From CAYPKW01 sp964411425 (lineage in GTDB: Bacteria; Pseudomonadota; Alphaproteobacteria; Dongiales; Dongiaceae), in assembly GCA_964411425.1 (NCBI GenBank), contig CAYPKW010000005.1:1-64000 (forward strand): a stretch of 64,000 nucleotides of DNA, in the 5' to 3' direction. This document shows, one piece after another, positions 7,998 through 16,832 of this stretch. The notes below the pieces were generated by a model. The model did not search any database, was not told the origin of the DNA, and saw nothing but the letters and a program-made list of their open reading frames with translations. The first letter of the stretch is position 1. Each line of letters opens with the position of its first letter. The position numbers were made by a program, and so were the translations under genes.

Positions 7998-8705
7998 CTA
8001 TTCGCCCGTGGTCAGCGGCACGAAGGCGACCGGGATGATGGCGCGTTCGTGCACGCGGCCCTTGTCGTCCTTCTCGATCAGGGTGAGCGTCTGCGTGCGG
8101 TGCTCGCGCCCGATCGGGATGGTCATGCGTCCGCCCGGCTTCAGCTGCTCGACCAGCGCCGGCGGCACTGCGGGCGAGGCGGCGGTGACGATGATGGCGT
8201 CGAACGGCGCGTGCTCGGGCCAGCCCTCGGCGCCGTCGCCGGCGCGCACCTCCACGTTGCGGTAGTCAAGACGCTTCAAGCGCTCGGCCGCCTGCTCGGC
8301 CAACGGAGGCACGACTTCGATGCTGTAGACCTGCCGCGCCAGCAGCGACAGCACGGCGGTCTGGTATCCCGAACCCGTGCCGATCTCGAGCACCACATGA
8401 TGCGGCTCGAGCCGCAGCAGGTCGGTCATCAAGGCGACGATGTAAGGCTGCGAGATGGTCTGGCCGTAGCCGATCGGCAGCGGCCCGTTGACGTAAGCGT
8501 ACGGCTCCTGGCGGTCCGGCACGAACTCGTGGCGCGGCACCTTCACCAGGGCCGCCATGACGCGCGCATCGAACGCCGGCCGGCCGGTGTAGTCGGCGGT
8601 GGCCGCGGCCTCGGCGGCGATCTCCGCCAGCATCTCCTGGCGGGCCTTGGCCCAGTCGCGCCCGGCGCCGCTAAAGTCGTTCGTTTCACCCAATTCCGTG
8701 GACAA
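7998..8705 (-). CDS. pcm: Protein-L-isoaspartate O-methyltransferase
   Basis: Repairs isoaspartyl residues in aged proteins using S-adenosylmethionine; 235 aa. Visible signatures are the active-site loop GYGQTISQP (79-87) and the SAM-binding LEIGTGSGYQTAVLS (106-120), followed by acidic YSIEV. The start is TTG 8705 (TTG TCC ACG GAA); the first 40 residues are longer than E. coli Pcm and poorly conserved, so an internal start is possible. The family usually sits beside surE, which is absent here. Confidence 0.92.
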   Translation of the reverse strand: MSTELGETNDFSGAGRDWAKARQEMLAEIAAEAAATADYTGRPAFDARVMAALVKVPRHEFVPDRQEPYAYVNGPLPIGYGQTISQPYIVALMTDLLRLEPHHVVLEIGTGSGYQTAVLSLLARQVYSIEVVPPLAEQAAERLKRLDYRNVEVRAGDGAEGWPEHAPFDAIIVTAASPAVPPALVEQLKPGGRMTIPIGREHRTQTLTLIEKDDKGRVHERAIIPVAFVPLTTGE

Positions 8706-8711
8706 GGTGCC

Positions 8712-8792
8712 TCAGGCGCGCTCTTCCTCGGGGTGCTCGTCGAACAGCGGGCCGACGACGCCGATGATCTCCTCGCGCGTCAGTCGATGCAT
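8712..8792 (-). CDS. Possible 26-aa ORF upstream of pcm, perhaps a gene remnant
   Basis: ATG 8792 opens a 26-residue frame (starts MHRLTREEIIGVVGPLFD, ends EEERA) whose stop is 6 bases before the pcm TTG. The REEIIGVVGPL head resembles the N terminus of a short conserved alphaproteobacterial protein of about 70 aa, so this could be a version with the middle deleted. Evidence is weak; it may be chance. Confidence 0.2.
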   Translation of the reverse strand: MHRLTREEIIGVVGPLFDEHPEEERA

Positions 8793-8887
8793 GGGAGCGC
8801 TCGCGAACCGATTTGCCGCTTGCCATGCTATAGGCTGAGCGCATCCGAGTCTTGACTTGAATCAACCAGGGAGGCGCAATTAGCGCG

Positions 8888-10417
8888 ATGGAGGGCGCGA
8901 GAACTTTCCTTGTCATGGCGGCTCGCGCGTTTGTCGCGGCGGCGCTGTTGGGCTGGCCGGGTGTGGCCGCGGCCGGGGACTGGGCGCTCGACACGGAGTC
9001 TGAGTGCCAGGTGTTCGACCCGGAGCCTGGGCTCGGCAGGACCGTCGAGTGGTCCGGCGCTTGCGCCGACGGCAAGGCCGAGGGCGAAGGCCGGGCCGCT
9101 TGGTTCGGGGACGGCAAGCTCGTCGAGGCCGCCACCGGGAGCTGGCATCTGGGCAAGATGCAAGGCGAGGGCAAGATCGTTTCGTCCCGCGGCGGTACTT
9201 ACGAAGGCGGCGTCAGGGACTCGCTCAAAGACGGCGACGGCAAGAACGTCTATACCGACGCCAGCAGCTACGAAGGCGAGTTCCGCCGGGGCCTGCGGCA
9301 CGGCCGCGGCAGGCTGCTGTACGCCAGCGGCGCGCTCTACGAGGGCGAATGGCAAGACGACAGGCCGCACGGCAAGGGGCGGCTCGCCGGATCGGATGGA
9401 TCGCTCTACGAGGGCGCGTTCGCCGACGGCGTGCCGCACGGCCGCGGCAAGCAGGTCTACGCCAACGGGGACTCCTACGAGGGTGAGTTCGCCAGCGGCC
9501 GGTTCGCCGGCCAGGGCAAGTTCACATTCGCCGCCGGCGGCGGCTACGAAGGCGCCTTCGAGGACGGCGAGCGCCATGGCCGGGGCAAGGCCGTCTACGC
9601 GAACGGCGATGTCTACGACGGCGAATTCGAGCGCGGCCGGCGCCACGGGTTCGGCAAGTACCGGCGGGCCGACGCCGGCGCTTACGAAGGCGAATGGCGC
9701 CTCGACGCGCGGCACGGCAAGGGCAGGGAGGAGGGCGCCGATGGCGTCGTCTACGAGGGCGAGTACCGGGACGATGCGCGCCACGGTACTGGAACCTTCC
9801 TGTTCCCCGGCGGCGACAGGTACGACGGCCAGGTGAAGGACGGCGTCATCGACGGCACCGGCAAATACGTCTTCGCCGCGGGCGGCAGCTACGAGGGCGA
9901 GTTCGCGGCCGGCAGGCGGCACGGCAGCGGCCGCCTGGTTTATGCCAACGGCGATATATACGAGGGCGAGTTCAAGGACGACAAACGCCACGGTCGGGGC
10001 AAACTCGCGCGCGCCGACGGCGGCTCGTACGAAGGCGAATTCAGCACCGACCTGCGCCACGGCCAAGGTATCTATGCCTATTCCGACGGTAGCCGCTACG
10101 AAGGGCAATGGCGGGCCGGCAAGCGCCACGGCCGGGGCCGGCTCGTCTACGCCAACGGCGACAGCTACGACGGCGAGTTCATGGACGACGGCTTCGAGGG
10201 CGCCGGCAAGTACGCGTTCGCCGCCGGCGGCTCGTACGAGGGCGAATGGCGGGCCGGCAAGCGCGGCGGCAAGGGCCGGCTCGTGTCGCCCGCCGGCGAC
10301 AGCTTCGAAGGCAATTTCGTGGACGGCGAACCGGACGGCAAGGGGACTTGCGTCGCGGCCGACGGCACAACGGGCGGCTGCGTCTATAGCCGCGGCAAAT
10401 TCGTGCAGTGGCTGTGA
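8888..10417 (+). CDS. Exported MORN-repeat protein with about 17 tandem 23-residue units
   Basis: 509 aa. ATG 8888 follows a GGGAGG site; residues 1-29 form a signal peptide ending AAA-G. After a diverged first unit (about 86-103), seventeen consecutive 23-aa MORN units run from about 104 to 494, each of the form (S/V)YEGEF..G.RHG.GK..YANG(D/G). At DNA level this is a 69-bp tandem array. MORN units make an extended beta-hairpin ladder; in bacteria their partners are mostly unknown, with lipid or surface binding proposed for some. The short end (GTCVAADGTTGGCVYSRGKF) has two Cys that could form a disulfide. It stands alone on the plus strand. Function not inferred. Confidence 0.88.
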   Translation: MEGARTFLVMAARAFVAAALLGWPGVAAAGDWALDTESECQVFDPEPGLGRTVEWSGACADGKAEGEGRAAWFGDGKLVEAATGSWHLGKMQGEGKIVSSRGGTYEGGVRDSLKDGDGKNVYTDASSYEGEFRRGLRHGRGRLLYASGALYEGEWQDDRPHGKGRLAGSDGSLYEGAFADGVPHGRGKQVYANGDSYEGEFASGRFAGQGKFTFAAGGGYEGAFEDGERHGRGKAVYANGDVYDGEFERGRRHGFGKYRRADAGAYEGEWRLDARHGKGREEGADGVVYEGEYRDDARHGTGTFLFPGGDRYDGQVKDGVIDGTGKYVFAAGGSYEGEFAAGRRHGSGRLVYANGDIYEGEFKDDKRHGRGKLARADGGSYEGEFSTDLRHGQGIYAYSDGSRYEGQWRAGKRHGRGRLVYANGDSYDGEFMDDGFEGAGKYAFAAGGSYEGEWRAGKRGGKGRLVSPAGDSFEGNFVDGEPDGKGTCVAADGTTGGCVYSRGKFVQWL

Positions 10418-10528
10418 GGCTGGCCGGCGGCGCGCAGGCGGCTTGCGGCCCGGCCTAGCCGGCGGTAGGGTACTGAACAAGCGTTCAATAGGCGGCTCCT
10501 GTTCGAGCGGCCGCGAGGGGAGGCAAGC

Positions 10529-12154
10529 ATGACGGACACCGCCGCGGGCGATCCCCGCGTCTTCACCCGCCGGGCCTCGGGCCTGGTGCGCGTGGCCGGC
10601 GCCTGGGACACCTTCATCTTCAACATCGGGCTGGTCTCGGTCGGCATCGCCATCGCCCTCAACCAGTATTACGGGCCCAGCCTCTACGGCGGGGCCTCGA
10701 TCTGGATTTCCACCCTGCTTGCCACGGGCGGCATGCTGGTGGTGGCGGGGACCTTCTACATGTGGTCGATCATCTTTCCGCGCTCGGGCGGCGTCTATCT
10801 GTCGCTGTCGCGCAGCCTGAGCCCAGGCGGCGCCTTCGTGCTCACCCTCGTCGAGACGGTCATCCTGCTCTATTACGCGGCCTTCGCTTCCTCGCTCATC
10901 GTCACCGTCGGGTTCGCCTCTTTCCTCGGCGCGGTCGGCGCCGTGGCCGGCAGTCCGACGCTCATCGGCTGGAGCGCCGCCCTCAACACGCCGCAGGGCA
11001 TCTTCTGGTGCGGCAGCGCGGTGCTGGTCGCGGCGGGGCTGCTGCTCGCCTCCGGCACGCGGCGCTACTTCCGCACGCAGCAGGTGCTGTTCGTCATCGC
11101 CATGCTCGGCACCGCCGTCATCATCGTCGTGCTCGCCGCCGGCAGCCGCGAGACCTTCCGGGCGAACCTCCAGGCGCTCGCCGGTCTCGACTACGACCAA
11201 GTGATCGCGGCGGCCCAGGCGAGCGGCTGGACGCCGGCGCCCTTCGACCTCGGCCAGACCGTGGCATTCCTGGTGTGGCCGCTGCTGCCGCTGCTCGGCG
11301 CCGTGCAGTCGGTGGCGATCGGCGGCGAGATCAAGCGGGTGAACCGCTCGCAGTTCCTCGGCATGTTCGGCGCCGTGATCGTCTCGGGCGCGCTGATCGC
11401 GCTGGTGGCCGTGCTCTCGGACCGCGTCTTCGGCTACGACTTCCAGGCGGCGATCGCCTGGAACTCGTTGAACGCGGTCGCAGGCGGCTCGATCGAAGGC
11501 AGCGTCGGCGCGGCGCCGTGGTTCACCGTGCTCGCCAGCCTGCTCACCGGCAGCCTGGTGCTGACGGCGGTCATCATGGCCACCTTCGTTGCCTGGATCT
11601 GGTTCTGGATCCCGGCCGAGATCGCCTATACCACCCGCACCATGGTGGCCTGGTCGCTCGACCGCATCGGCCCCGACGCCTTGGCCCGGGTGAGCCCGCG
11701 CCTCCACACGCCGGTCGTGGCCATCGGGCTGTCCACGGCCGTGGCCGTCGTGATCATGGCGTTCATCGCCTTCGCCAAGATCGCGTTCCTCACCTTGATC
11801 GAGGTGCTGCTGGTGATCTGGGGCGCGGTCATGATCTCGGCCGTCCTGTTCCCCTATCAGCGCCGCGAGCTGTTCCGCATGTCGCCGGTGGCGCGCCTCA
11901 AGCTCGCCGGCGTGCCGCTGATGGCGATCCTGGGCGCGCTCGGCGCGGTCTTCTTCCTCGGCGTCGTCATCGCGCTGTGGTTCGACCCGATCGCCGCCGG
12001 GCCGCTGGTCTCGGCCGACGGGGTCAAGCTCGAGTTCTGGGTCGTGCTGGGGCTGCTCGTGCTCGGCATCTTCTGGTACGTCGGCGCTCGCGTCTACCGG
12101 CGCAAACAGGGCGTCGACATCGACCTCGCGTTCAAGCAGATCCCGGTCGAATAA
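10529..12154 (+). CDS. APC superfamily amino acid/amine permease
   Basis: Inner-membrane transporter of 541 aa with about 12 hydrophobic segments. The first helix has the Gly-rich break FIFNIGLVSVGIAIAL, typical of the APC substrate site, and the conserved GGVYLSLSR segment lies near 90. It opens a plus-strand cluster with a glutamine-synthetase-like ligase (24 bases downstream), a DUF1116 protein and a formamidase, so import of an amide, amine or amino acid is likely. The substrate is not determinable from sequence. Confidence 0.85.
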   Translation: MTDTAAGDPRVFTRRASGLVRVAGAWDTFIFNIGLVSVGIAIALNQYYGPSLYGGASIWISTLLATGGMLVVAGTFYMWSIIFPRSGGVYLSLSRSLSPGGAFVLTLVETVILLYYAAFASSLIVTVGFASFLGAVGAVAGSPTLIGWSAALNTPQGIFWCGSAVLVAAGLLLASGTRRYFRTQQVLFVIAMLGTAVIIVVLAAGSRETFRANLQALAGLDYDQVIAAAQASGWTPAPFDLGQTVAFLVWPLLPLLGAVQSVAIGGEIKRVNRSQFLGMFGAVIVSGALIALVAVLSDRVFGYDFQAAIAWNSLNAVAGGSIEGSVGAAPWFTVLASLLTGSLVLTAVIMATFVAWIWFWIPAEIAYTTRTMVAWSLDRIGPDALARVSPRLHTPVVAIGLSTAVAVVIMAFIAFAKIAFLTLIEVLLVIWGAVMISAVLFPYQRRELFRMSPVARLKLAGVPLMAILGALGAVFFLGVVIALWFDPIAAGPLVSADGVKLEFWVVLGLLVLGIFWYVGARVYRRKQGVDIDLAFKQIPVE

Positions 12155-12177
12155 AGGGCCCCGGGCGCAACGCGGCC

Positions 12178-13569
12178 ATGAACGACGCCAAGGCACCGCT
12201 CCCGAAGGCCGCGGACCCGAACGAGCTGAAACGGTCGTTGCAGGCGGCGGGCGTCCGCTACTTCTTCGGCGCCTACGTGGACGGTCTCGGCGTGCCGAAG
12301 TCGAAATGCGTGCCGATCGAGCATCTGTCCGACGCGCTTCGGGGTTCCGAGCTGTACACCGTGGGAGCCCTTGAGCTGATGGGCCCGCTCGGGCCCAACG
12401 AGGACGAGTGCGTCGGGCGCCCCGACCTCGCCAGCACGACGGTGCTGCCCTGGGACCGACGTTACGCGGTGGCGTTCGCCGACCTGGAGTTCAAGGGGCG
12501 GCCCTACAGCCATTGCTCGCGCACCGTGCTCAAGCGGCAGGCCGCGGCCGCCGCGGACATGGGCTTCAAGGTCAACATGGGGGTGGAGCCGGAGGTCTAC
12601 GTGCTGCGCCGGGTAGACGGCGAATGGCGGCCCTTCGTGTCGGAGGACGTCGTCAATCGGCCGACCCGCGGCTACGACCTGGAGACGACGATCCTCGCCG
12701 ACAAGTTCCTCGAACCGATGGTGGGCTACATCAACGGGCTCGGCTGGGACGTCTACTCCTTCGACCACGAGGGCGGCGACGGCCAGTACGAGTTCGACTT
12801 CGGCTACACCGACGTGCTCGCCATGTGCGACCGCATGGTGCTGTTCCGGCTCATGGCCAAGCATGTCGCCCGTGAACTCGGCTGCATCGCGAGCTTCATG
12901 CCGAAGCCGTGGTCGCACGCCTTCGGTTCGGGCGCCCACCTCAACATCAGCCTGGCCGCCCTCAAGACGGGCGCGAACGCGTTCGAGCCGGCCGCCGGGC
13001 AAGAGGGGCGCGGTGGGCGCGGCTACGACGACATCGCCTACCACTTCACCGCCGGCGTGCTGCGCCACGCCACGGCGATCAACGCCGTCGTGTGTCCCAC
13101 GATCAACTCCTACAAGCGCCTGAACCCGCGCGGCCAAATGAACGAGATGTCCTGGGCGCCGGTGTACCAAGCCTACGGCCACAACAACCGCACGCTCATG
13201 TGCCGGTTGCCGATGAACCGCCGCTGCCTCGAACTGCGCAACGCCGACAGCGCGGTCAATTTCTATCTGGGGGCGGCGTTCGCCGTGGCGGCCGGCCTCG
13301 AGGGCGTCCGCCAGAGGCTCGACCCCGGCGAGCCAGTCGAGTTCAACACCTACGACGTGAGCGAGGACGAGTTGGAGAGCCGCGGCATCCGCCGCCTGCC
13401 GCGCACGCTGGGCCAGGCCATCGAGGCGTTCGCCGAGGACGAACTCGCCAAGGCCGTCTTCGGGCCCGAGTTCCATGCCAGCTATGCCGCCTACAAGCGG
13501 GCGGAGTGGCAGGAATACTGCCTGACGGTGGGCGAGTGGGAACGCGAGCGCTATTTGCAGCTCTGGTAG
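12178..13569 (+). CDS. Glutamine synthetase family protein (glutamate-amine ligase type)
   Basis: 463 aa from ATG 12178; a longer in-frame reading into the permease is a shadow. The GS fold is visible: beta-grasp N-terminal part (1-100), GVEPEVYVLR (metal/glutamate region, about 140), FDHEGGDGQYEFDFGY, then FGSGAHLNISL and SYKRLNPRGQMNE..NNRT and CRLPMNRRCLELRNAD. These identify an ATP-dependent ligase of the GlnA superfamily but not canonical GlnA; homologues include gamma-glutamylmethylamide and gamma-glutamyl-polyamine synthetases. With the adjacent permease and formamidase I infer gamma-glutamylation of a small amine. Confidence 0.85.
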   Translation: MNDAKAPLPKAADPNELKRSLQAAGVRYFFGAYVDGLGVPKSKCVPIEHLSDALRGSELYTVGALELMGPLGPNEDECVGRPDLASTTVLPWDRRYAVAFADLEFKGRPYSHCSRTVLKRQAAAAADMGFKVNMGVEPEVYVLRRVDGEWRPFVSEDVVNRPTRGYDLETTILADKFLEPMVGYINGLGWDVYSFDHEGGDGQYEFDFGYTDVLAMCDRMVLFRLMAKHVARELGCIASFMPKPWSHAFGSGAHLNISLAALKTGANAFEPAAGQEGRGGRGYDDIAYHFTAGVLRHATAINAVVCPTINSYKRLNPRGQMNEMSWAPVYQAYGHNNRTLMCRLPMNRRCLELRNADSAVNFYLGAAFAVAAGLEGVRQRLDPGEPVEFNTYDVSEDELESRGIRRLPRTLGQAIEAFAEDELAKAVFGPEFHASYAAYKRAEWQEYCLTVGEWERERYLQLW

Positions 13570-13582
13570 GCCGGAGGGCCGC

Positions 13583-14839
13583 TTGAGCGCGGCGGAGGCG
13601 CTGCGCCGCGAGGCCAACCAGGAGACGCTGGCGCGCCTCAACGCGGCCGACCCGGTGCTGGTGGACGTGCGCCCGGCCATCGAGGCCGTGCCCGGCATGA
13701 CGCCCAACACCGTCCTTACCTCCGGCCGGCCGATGGCCTGGGCCGAATATACCGGCGGGCAGCGGCGCGCGCTCCTCTACGGCGCCTTGTTCGAGGGCTT
13801 GGCGCGCGATACCGCCGAAGCCGAGGCCAAGTTCGCCGGCGGCGCCATTCGCATCGGCGCCTGCCACGATCACGGCTGCGTCGGCTCGGTCGCCGGCATC
13901 TACACCGCCTCGATGCCGGTGTTCGTGGTCGAGAACAAGGCGCACGGCAACCGCGGGTTCTGCAACTTCTATGAGGGCGCGGCGCGCCGGCGGCTCAATT
14001 ACGGCGCCTATGACGAGGAGGTGCGCCGGGCCCTGCTGCTGATCCAGGACGTGATCGGACCCGCAATCGGCGAGGCGGTGCGCCGCGCGGGCGGCATCCC
14101 GCTCCGGGTGCTGATGGCCCGCGCGTTGCACATGGGCGACGAGCTGCACAGCCGCAACACCGCGGGCACGGCGCTGTTCCTGCGCGAGCTCACGCCGCAA
14201 CTCATGGAGCTCCACCGCGAGCGCTCCGAGGCGGCGCGGCGCACCTTCGCCTTCCTCTATGAGAACGACTATTTCTTCCTCCGGCTGTCCATGGCGGCGG
14301 CGAAGTCGATGGCCGACGCCGCCGACGGCGTGCGCGGGTCGAGCGTGGTGAGCGCCATGACCATAAGCTGCCGCGGGTTCGCCATTCGGTTGAGCGGGCT
14401 CGCCGGGCGCTGGTTCGCGGGCCCGCACGCGGTGGTCGAGGCGCAGCTCTTCGAGGGCTTCACCAAGGACGACATCGAATGGATCGGGGGCGAGAGCCAC
14501 ATCACCGAGACGGTGGGGTTGGGCGGCTTCGCCCAGGCCGCCGCCTTCGCGCTGCAGCGCTATCAGGGCGGCTCGGCCGAGGCGATGGCGGCGCTGAACC
14601 GCAGCATGTACGACATCACGGTGGGCGAGAGCGCCACGTTCCAGGTACCGTTCTTCGGCTACCGCGGCACGCCCACCGGCATCGACGTCTTCCGGGTCGT
14701 CGACACCGGAATCTTGCCGGCGATCGACGGCGGGCTCGCCGGCAAGGACGGCGGCCAGATCGGCGCCGGGATCCTGCGGGCGCCGATCGAATGCTTCCGC
14801 GCCGCGCGCGAGGCCTACCGCGCCGAGTACGGGTTATGA
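13583..14839 (+). CDS. DUF1116 family protein (YlbE/AllG-like)
   Basis: 418 aa from TTG 13583, preceded by GGAGG. Full-length DUF1116: NTVLTSGRPMAWAEYT (41-56), the conserved ACHDHGCVGSVAGIYTASMP (about 93-112), MGDELHSRNTAGTALF near 185 and GIQ-like C-terminal GAGILRAPIECF. In E. coli the DUF1116 protein YlbE (AllG) works with FdrA (AllF) and YlbF (AllH) as oxamate carbamoyltransferase in allantoin breakdown. Neither partner is encoded nearby here; instead a GS-like ligase lies 13 bases upstream. Its reaction is therefore open. The stop overlaps the convergent TetR gene by 25 bases. Confidence 0.85.
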   Translation: MSAAEALRREANQETLARLNAADPVLVDVRPAIEAVPGMTPNTVLTSGRPMAWAEYTGGQRRALLYGALFEGLARDTAEAEAKFAGGAIRIGACHDHGCVGSVAGIYTASMPVFVVENKAHGNRGFCNFYEGAARRRLNYGAYDEEVRRALLLIQDVIGPAIGEAVRRAGGIPLRVLMARALHMGDELHSRNTAGTALFLRELTPQLMELHRERSEAARRTFAFLYENDYFFLRLSMAAAKSMADAADGVRGSSVVSAMTISCRGFAIRLSGLAGRWFAGPHAVVEAQLFEGFTKDDIEWIGGESHITETVGLGGFAQAAAFALQRYQGGSAEAMAALNRSMYDITVGESATFQVPFFGYRGTPTGIDVFRVVDTGILPAIDGGLAGKDGGQIGAGILRAPIECFRAAREAYRAEYGL

Positions 14840-15510
14840 AGCCGCGCCCGGCGGCGGCGCGCCGTTCCGGCGCGCTTGCAGCCGAGACGGTCCCACAGCA
14901 CGCGGCGCAGGCGCTCGATGCCGGCCTCGAGGTCGGCACTCGCCCGCGTCATCGAGCCGAAGAACGCACCGTCCAGGTGGGTCTGCACGAAGGCGGCGAG
15001 TTCCTGCGGATCGAGCGGCCGGAACAGGCCGCGGCGCACGCCCTCGGCCAGGCTCTCGGCCAGCAGGGCCCGTTCGTCGGCGTAGAACCGTTCGATCATG
15101 CGGTCGATCGAATCGATCTTCGAGGGCGAGAAGGTGTAGTCGATCACCACCTTGGCGAACTTGCGCAGCGGCGCCGCCAGCGCGAGGTTGACGTCGAACC
15201 AGTCGTCGAGCGCCGCGCGTGGATCGCCCTGGAGCGGGCGCCGGGCGCGCAGGCTCCGGTAGCGCTCGATGGTCTGCCGAACCGCGTGCTCGATCGAGGC
15301 GCGGAACAGGTCCTTCTTGCCGCCGTAATAATGATAGATGAGCGACGGATTGACGGCGCAGGACCGCGCGATGTCGCGCATGGTGACGCCGGCGAAGTCG
15401 CTCTTGGCGAACAGGTCGAGGGCGACAGCGAGGATGTCCGCTTGACGCTCGGCGGCATGCCAGCGTCGGCGGCCGTTTCGCGCGGTCTTTCCGGCGGCGG
15501 GCATTGGCAT
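14815..15510 (-). CDS. TetR family transcriptional regulator
   Basis: About 231 aa from ATG 15510; a TTG at 15546 would add 12 residues. The N-terminal helix-turn-helix is clear: ILAVALDLFAKSDFAGVTMR DIARSCAVNPSLIYHYYGGK K (roughly 25-65), followed by a variable ligand-binding half with YTF..SKIDSIDRMIERFYADERALLAESLAEGVRRGLF. The basic tail (RRRRARLHN) is unusual. It is divergent from the formamidase gene with about 95 bases between starts, so it probably controls that gene and maybe the permease-ligase operon. I could not identify an operator palindrome. Confidence 0.88.
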   Translation of the reverse strand: MPMPAAGKTARNGRRRWHAAERQADILAVALDLFAKSDFAGVTMRDIARSCAVNPSLIYHYYGGKKDLFRASIEHAVRQTIERYRSLRARRPLQGDPRAALDDWFDVNLALAAPLRKFAKVVIDYTFSPSKIDSIDRMIERFYADERALLAESLAEGVRRGLFRPLDPQELAAFVQTHLDGAFFGSMTRASADLEAGIERLRRVLWDRLGCKRAGTARRRRARLHNPYSAR

Positions 15511-15605
15511 CGGGCGAGTCGGAGGGGCGAGAGTGCCGGCCGACAATCAAGGGCTTTTCGTGGGCGCGGTCAACGCCGGCGGCGGACCCCGCGGCGAGAG
15601 CGGCC

Positions 15606-16535
15606 ATGACCCACACTATCCACGCCGACCGGCACCATTGGCGTTGGGACAACCGGCTGCCGCCGGCGGCGACCGTGGCGCCCGGCGATACCGTCGAGCT
15701 CAGCGCGCTCGACCCCGGCGGCGGGCAGATCGGGCCGCAGTCGAGCGCCGAGCAATTGCTCGCGCTCGATTGGGGACGGGTCAACCCGGTGAGCGGCCCC
15801 ATCTATGTCGACGGCGCGTCCCCGGGCGATGCGCTCAAGATCGCCATCCTGTCGCTGGCGCCCTGCGGCTGGGGCTGGTCGGCGCTGATCCCCGGTTTCG
15901 GGTTGTTGGCCGAAGACTTCCCCGCGCCCGTGCTCAGGCTGTGGACCTACGACCGGACGGGACGAAACCCGCTGGCCTACGGCCCCGCGCGCCTGCCGTT
16001 GCGGCCGATGCTGGGCTCGATCGGCCTCGCCCCCGCGCAAGCCGGCGCCCATGACATCTTGCCGCCGCGTCGCGTCGGCGGCACGATTGACATCCGCGAC
16101 CTGGGCGAGGGGGCGGTGCTCCATCTCCCGGTCGAGGTGCCGGGCGGGCTCCTGTCGCTGGGCGACGGCCACGGCGTGCAAGGCGACGGCGAGGTCTGCG
16201 GCACCGGCCTGGAAACCGCCCTCGCGGTCGCGGTGCGCATCGACCTCGTCAAGGACGCCCGCCTGCCGGGGCCGCAGTTCGAGCTGCCCGGCCCCGTGGG
16301 CGGCCACCTCGCGGGGCGGGGGTACTACGCCACCACCGGGATCGGGCCGAGCCTGATGGCCGGCGCCGTCGCCGCCGTGCGCGCCATGATCGACCTGCTC
16401 GGACGCCGGCACGGGCTCGCCCCGGAAGACGCCTATATCCTGTGCAGCCTGGCGGCCGATCTCAAGATCAGCGAGATCGTCGACCGGCCGAATTGGGTGG
16501 TGTCGCTGTACTTCCCGCGCCTCGTTTTCGACTAG
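15606..16535 (+). CDS. Acetamidase/formamidase family protein
   Basis: 309 aa from ATG 15606 (GAGAG upstream); the frame extends further 5' but across the divergent promoter. Family FmdA/AmdA marks: early DTVEL..LDPGGGQIGP, NPVSGPIYVDGASPGDALKI, GFGLLAEDF, the metal-site region LLSLGDGHGVQGDGEVCGTGLE (about 180-201) and the C-terminal YILCSLAADLKISEIVD. It hydrolyses short amides such as formamide to the acid plus ammonia, which fits a cluster for amide or amine nitrogen with the upstream permease and ligase. Confidence 0.9.
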   Translation: MTHTIHADRHHWRWDNRLPPAATVAPGDTVELSALDPGGGQIGPQSSAEQLLALDWGRVNPVSGPIYVDGASPGDALKIAILSLAPCGWGWSALIPGFGLLAEDFPAPVLRLWTYDRTGRNPLAYGPARLPLRPMLGSIGLAPAQAGAHDILPPRRVGGTIDIRDLGEGAVLHLPVEVPGGLLSLGDGHGVQGDGEVCGTGLETALAVAVRIDLVKDARLPGPQFELPGPVGGHLAGRGYYATTGIGPSLMAGAVAAVRAMIDLLGRRHGLAPEDAYILCSLAADLKISEIVDRPNWVVSLYFPRLVFD

Positions 16536-16556
16536 GATCGCGCGGAGACCGCTCAA

Positions 16557-16805
16557 GTGATGGCAGAGGCCGGATTTCACGTAGCCTACTCCACGCCGGG
16601 CGCGGGCGCTGGCGGCGCAGGCGAAGCGGTGGCGGCGGCGACCTCGGACCCGCGCTACAAGCGGGCGGTCGAGCGCAACATCGAGGCGGCGATAGCAGCA
16701 GGCGTGTTCGGCGTGCCGAGCTTCATGCTCGCGGGCAAGCTCTACTTCGGCAATGACCGGTTCGAGCTGCTGGAGCGGCATCTCATTGAAAAGCAGGGGA
16801 GATAG
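16557..16805 (+). pseudogene. C-terminal fragment of a DsbA/HCCA-isomerase family gene
   Basis: Only 82 aa from GTG 16557, while the family is about 200 aa. The fragment covers the last third of a thioredoxin-fold DsbA-like or 2-hydroxychromene-2-carboxylate isomerase protein: GVFGVPSFMLAGKLYFGNDR then FELLERHLIEK. The N-terminal strand, helix and any CxxC or active Ser region are missing, and upstream sequence is the formamidase end. The first 25 residues (Gly/Ala-rich) look non-native. Likely a remnant after deletion; whether it is still translated is unknown. Confidence 0.7.
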
Positions 16806-16832
16806 CAGGGGAGACACCGGCTCCGGGCGGCC

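Noticed and set aside
8828..12196. 1122-residue minus-strand ORF opposite the MORN gene and permease
   Set aside because: Antisense frame of a periodic, GC-rich array; residue make-up is low-complexity and the plus-strand genes have clear domains.
10762..13569. 935-residue plus-strand ORF covering the permease and ligase
   Set aside because: Only the part from ATG 12178 is protein-like (GS family); the first half is the permease read in another frame.
15547..15605. TetR operator between the regulator and formamidase genes
   Set aside because: No convincing palindrome of 12 or more bases was found in the gap.
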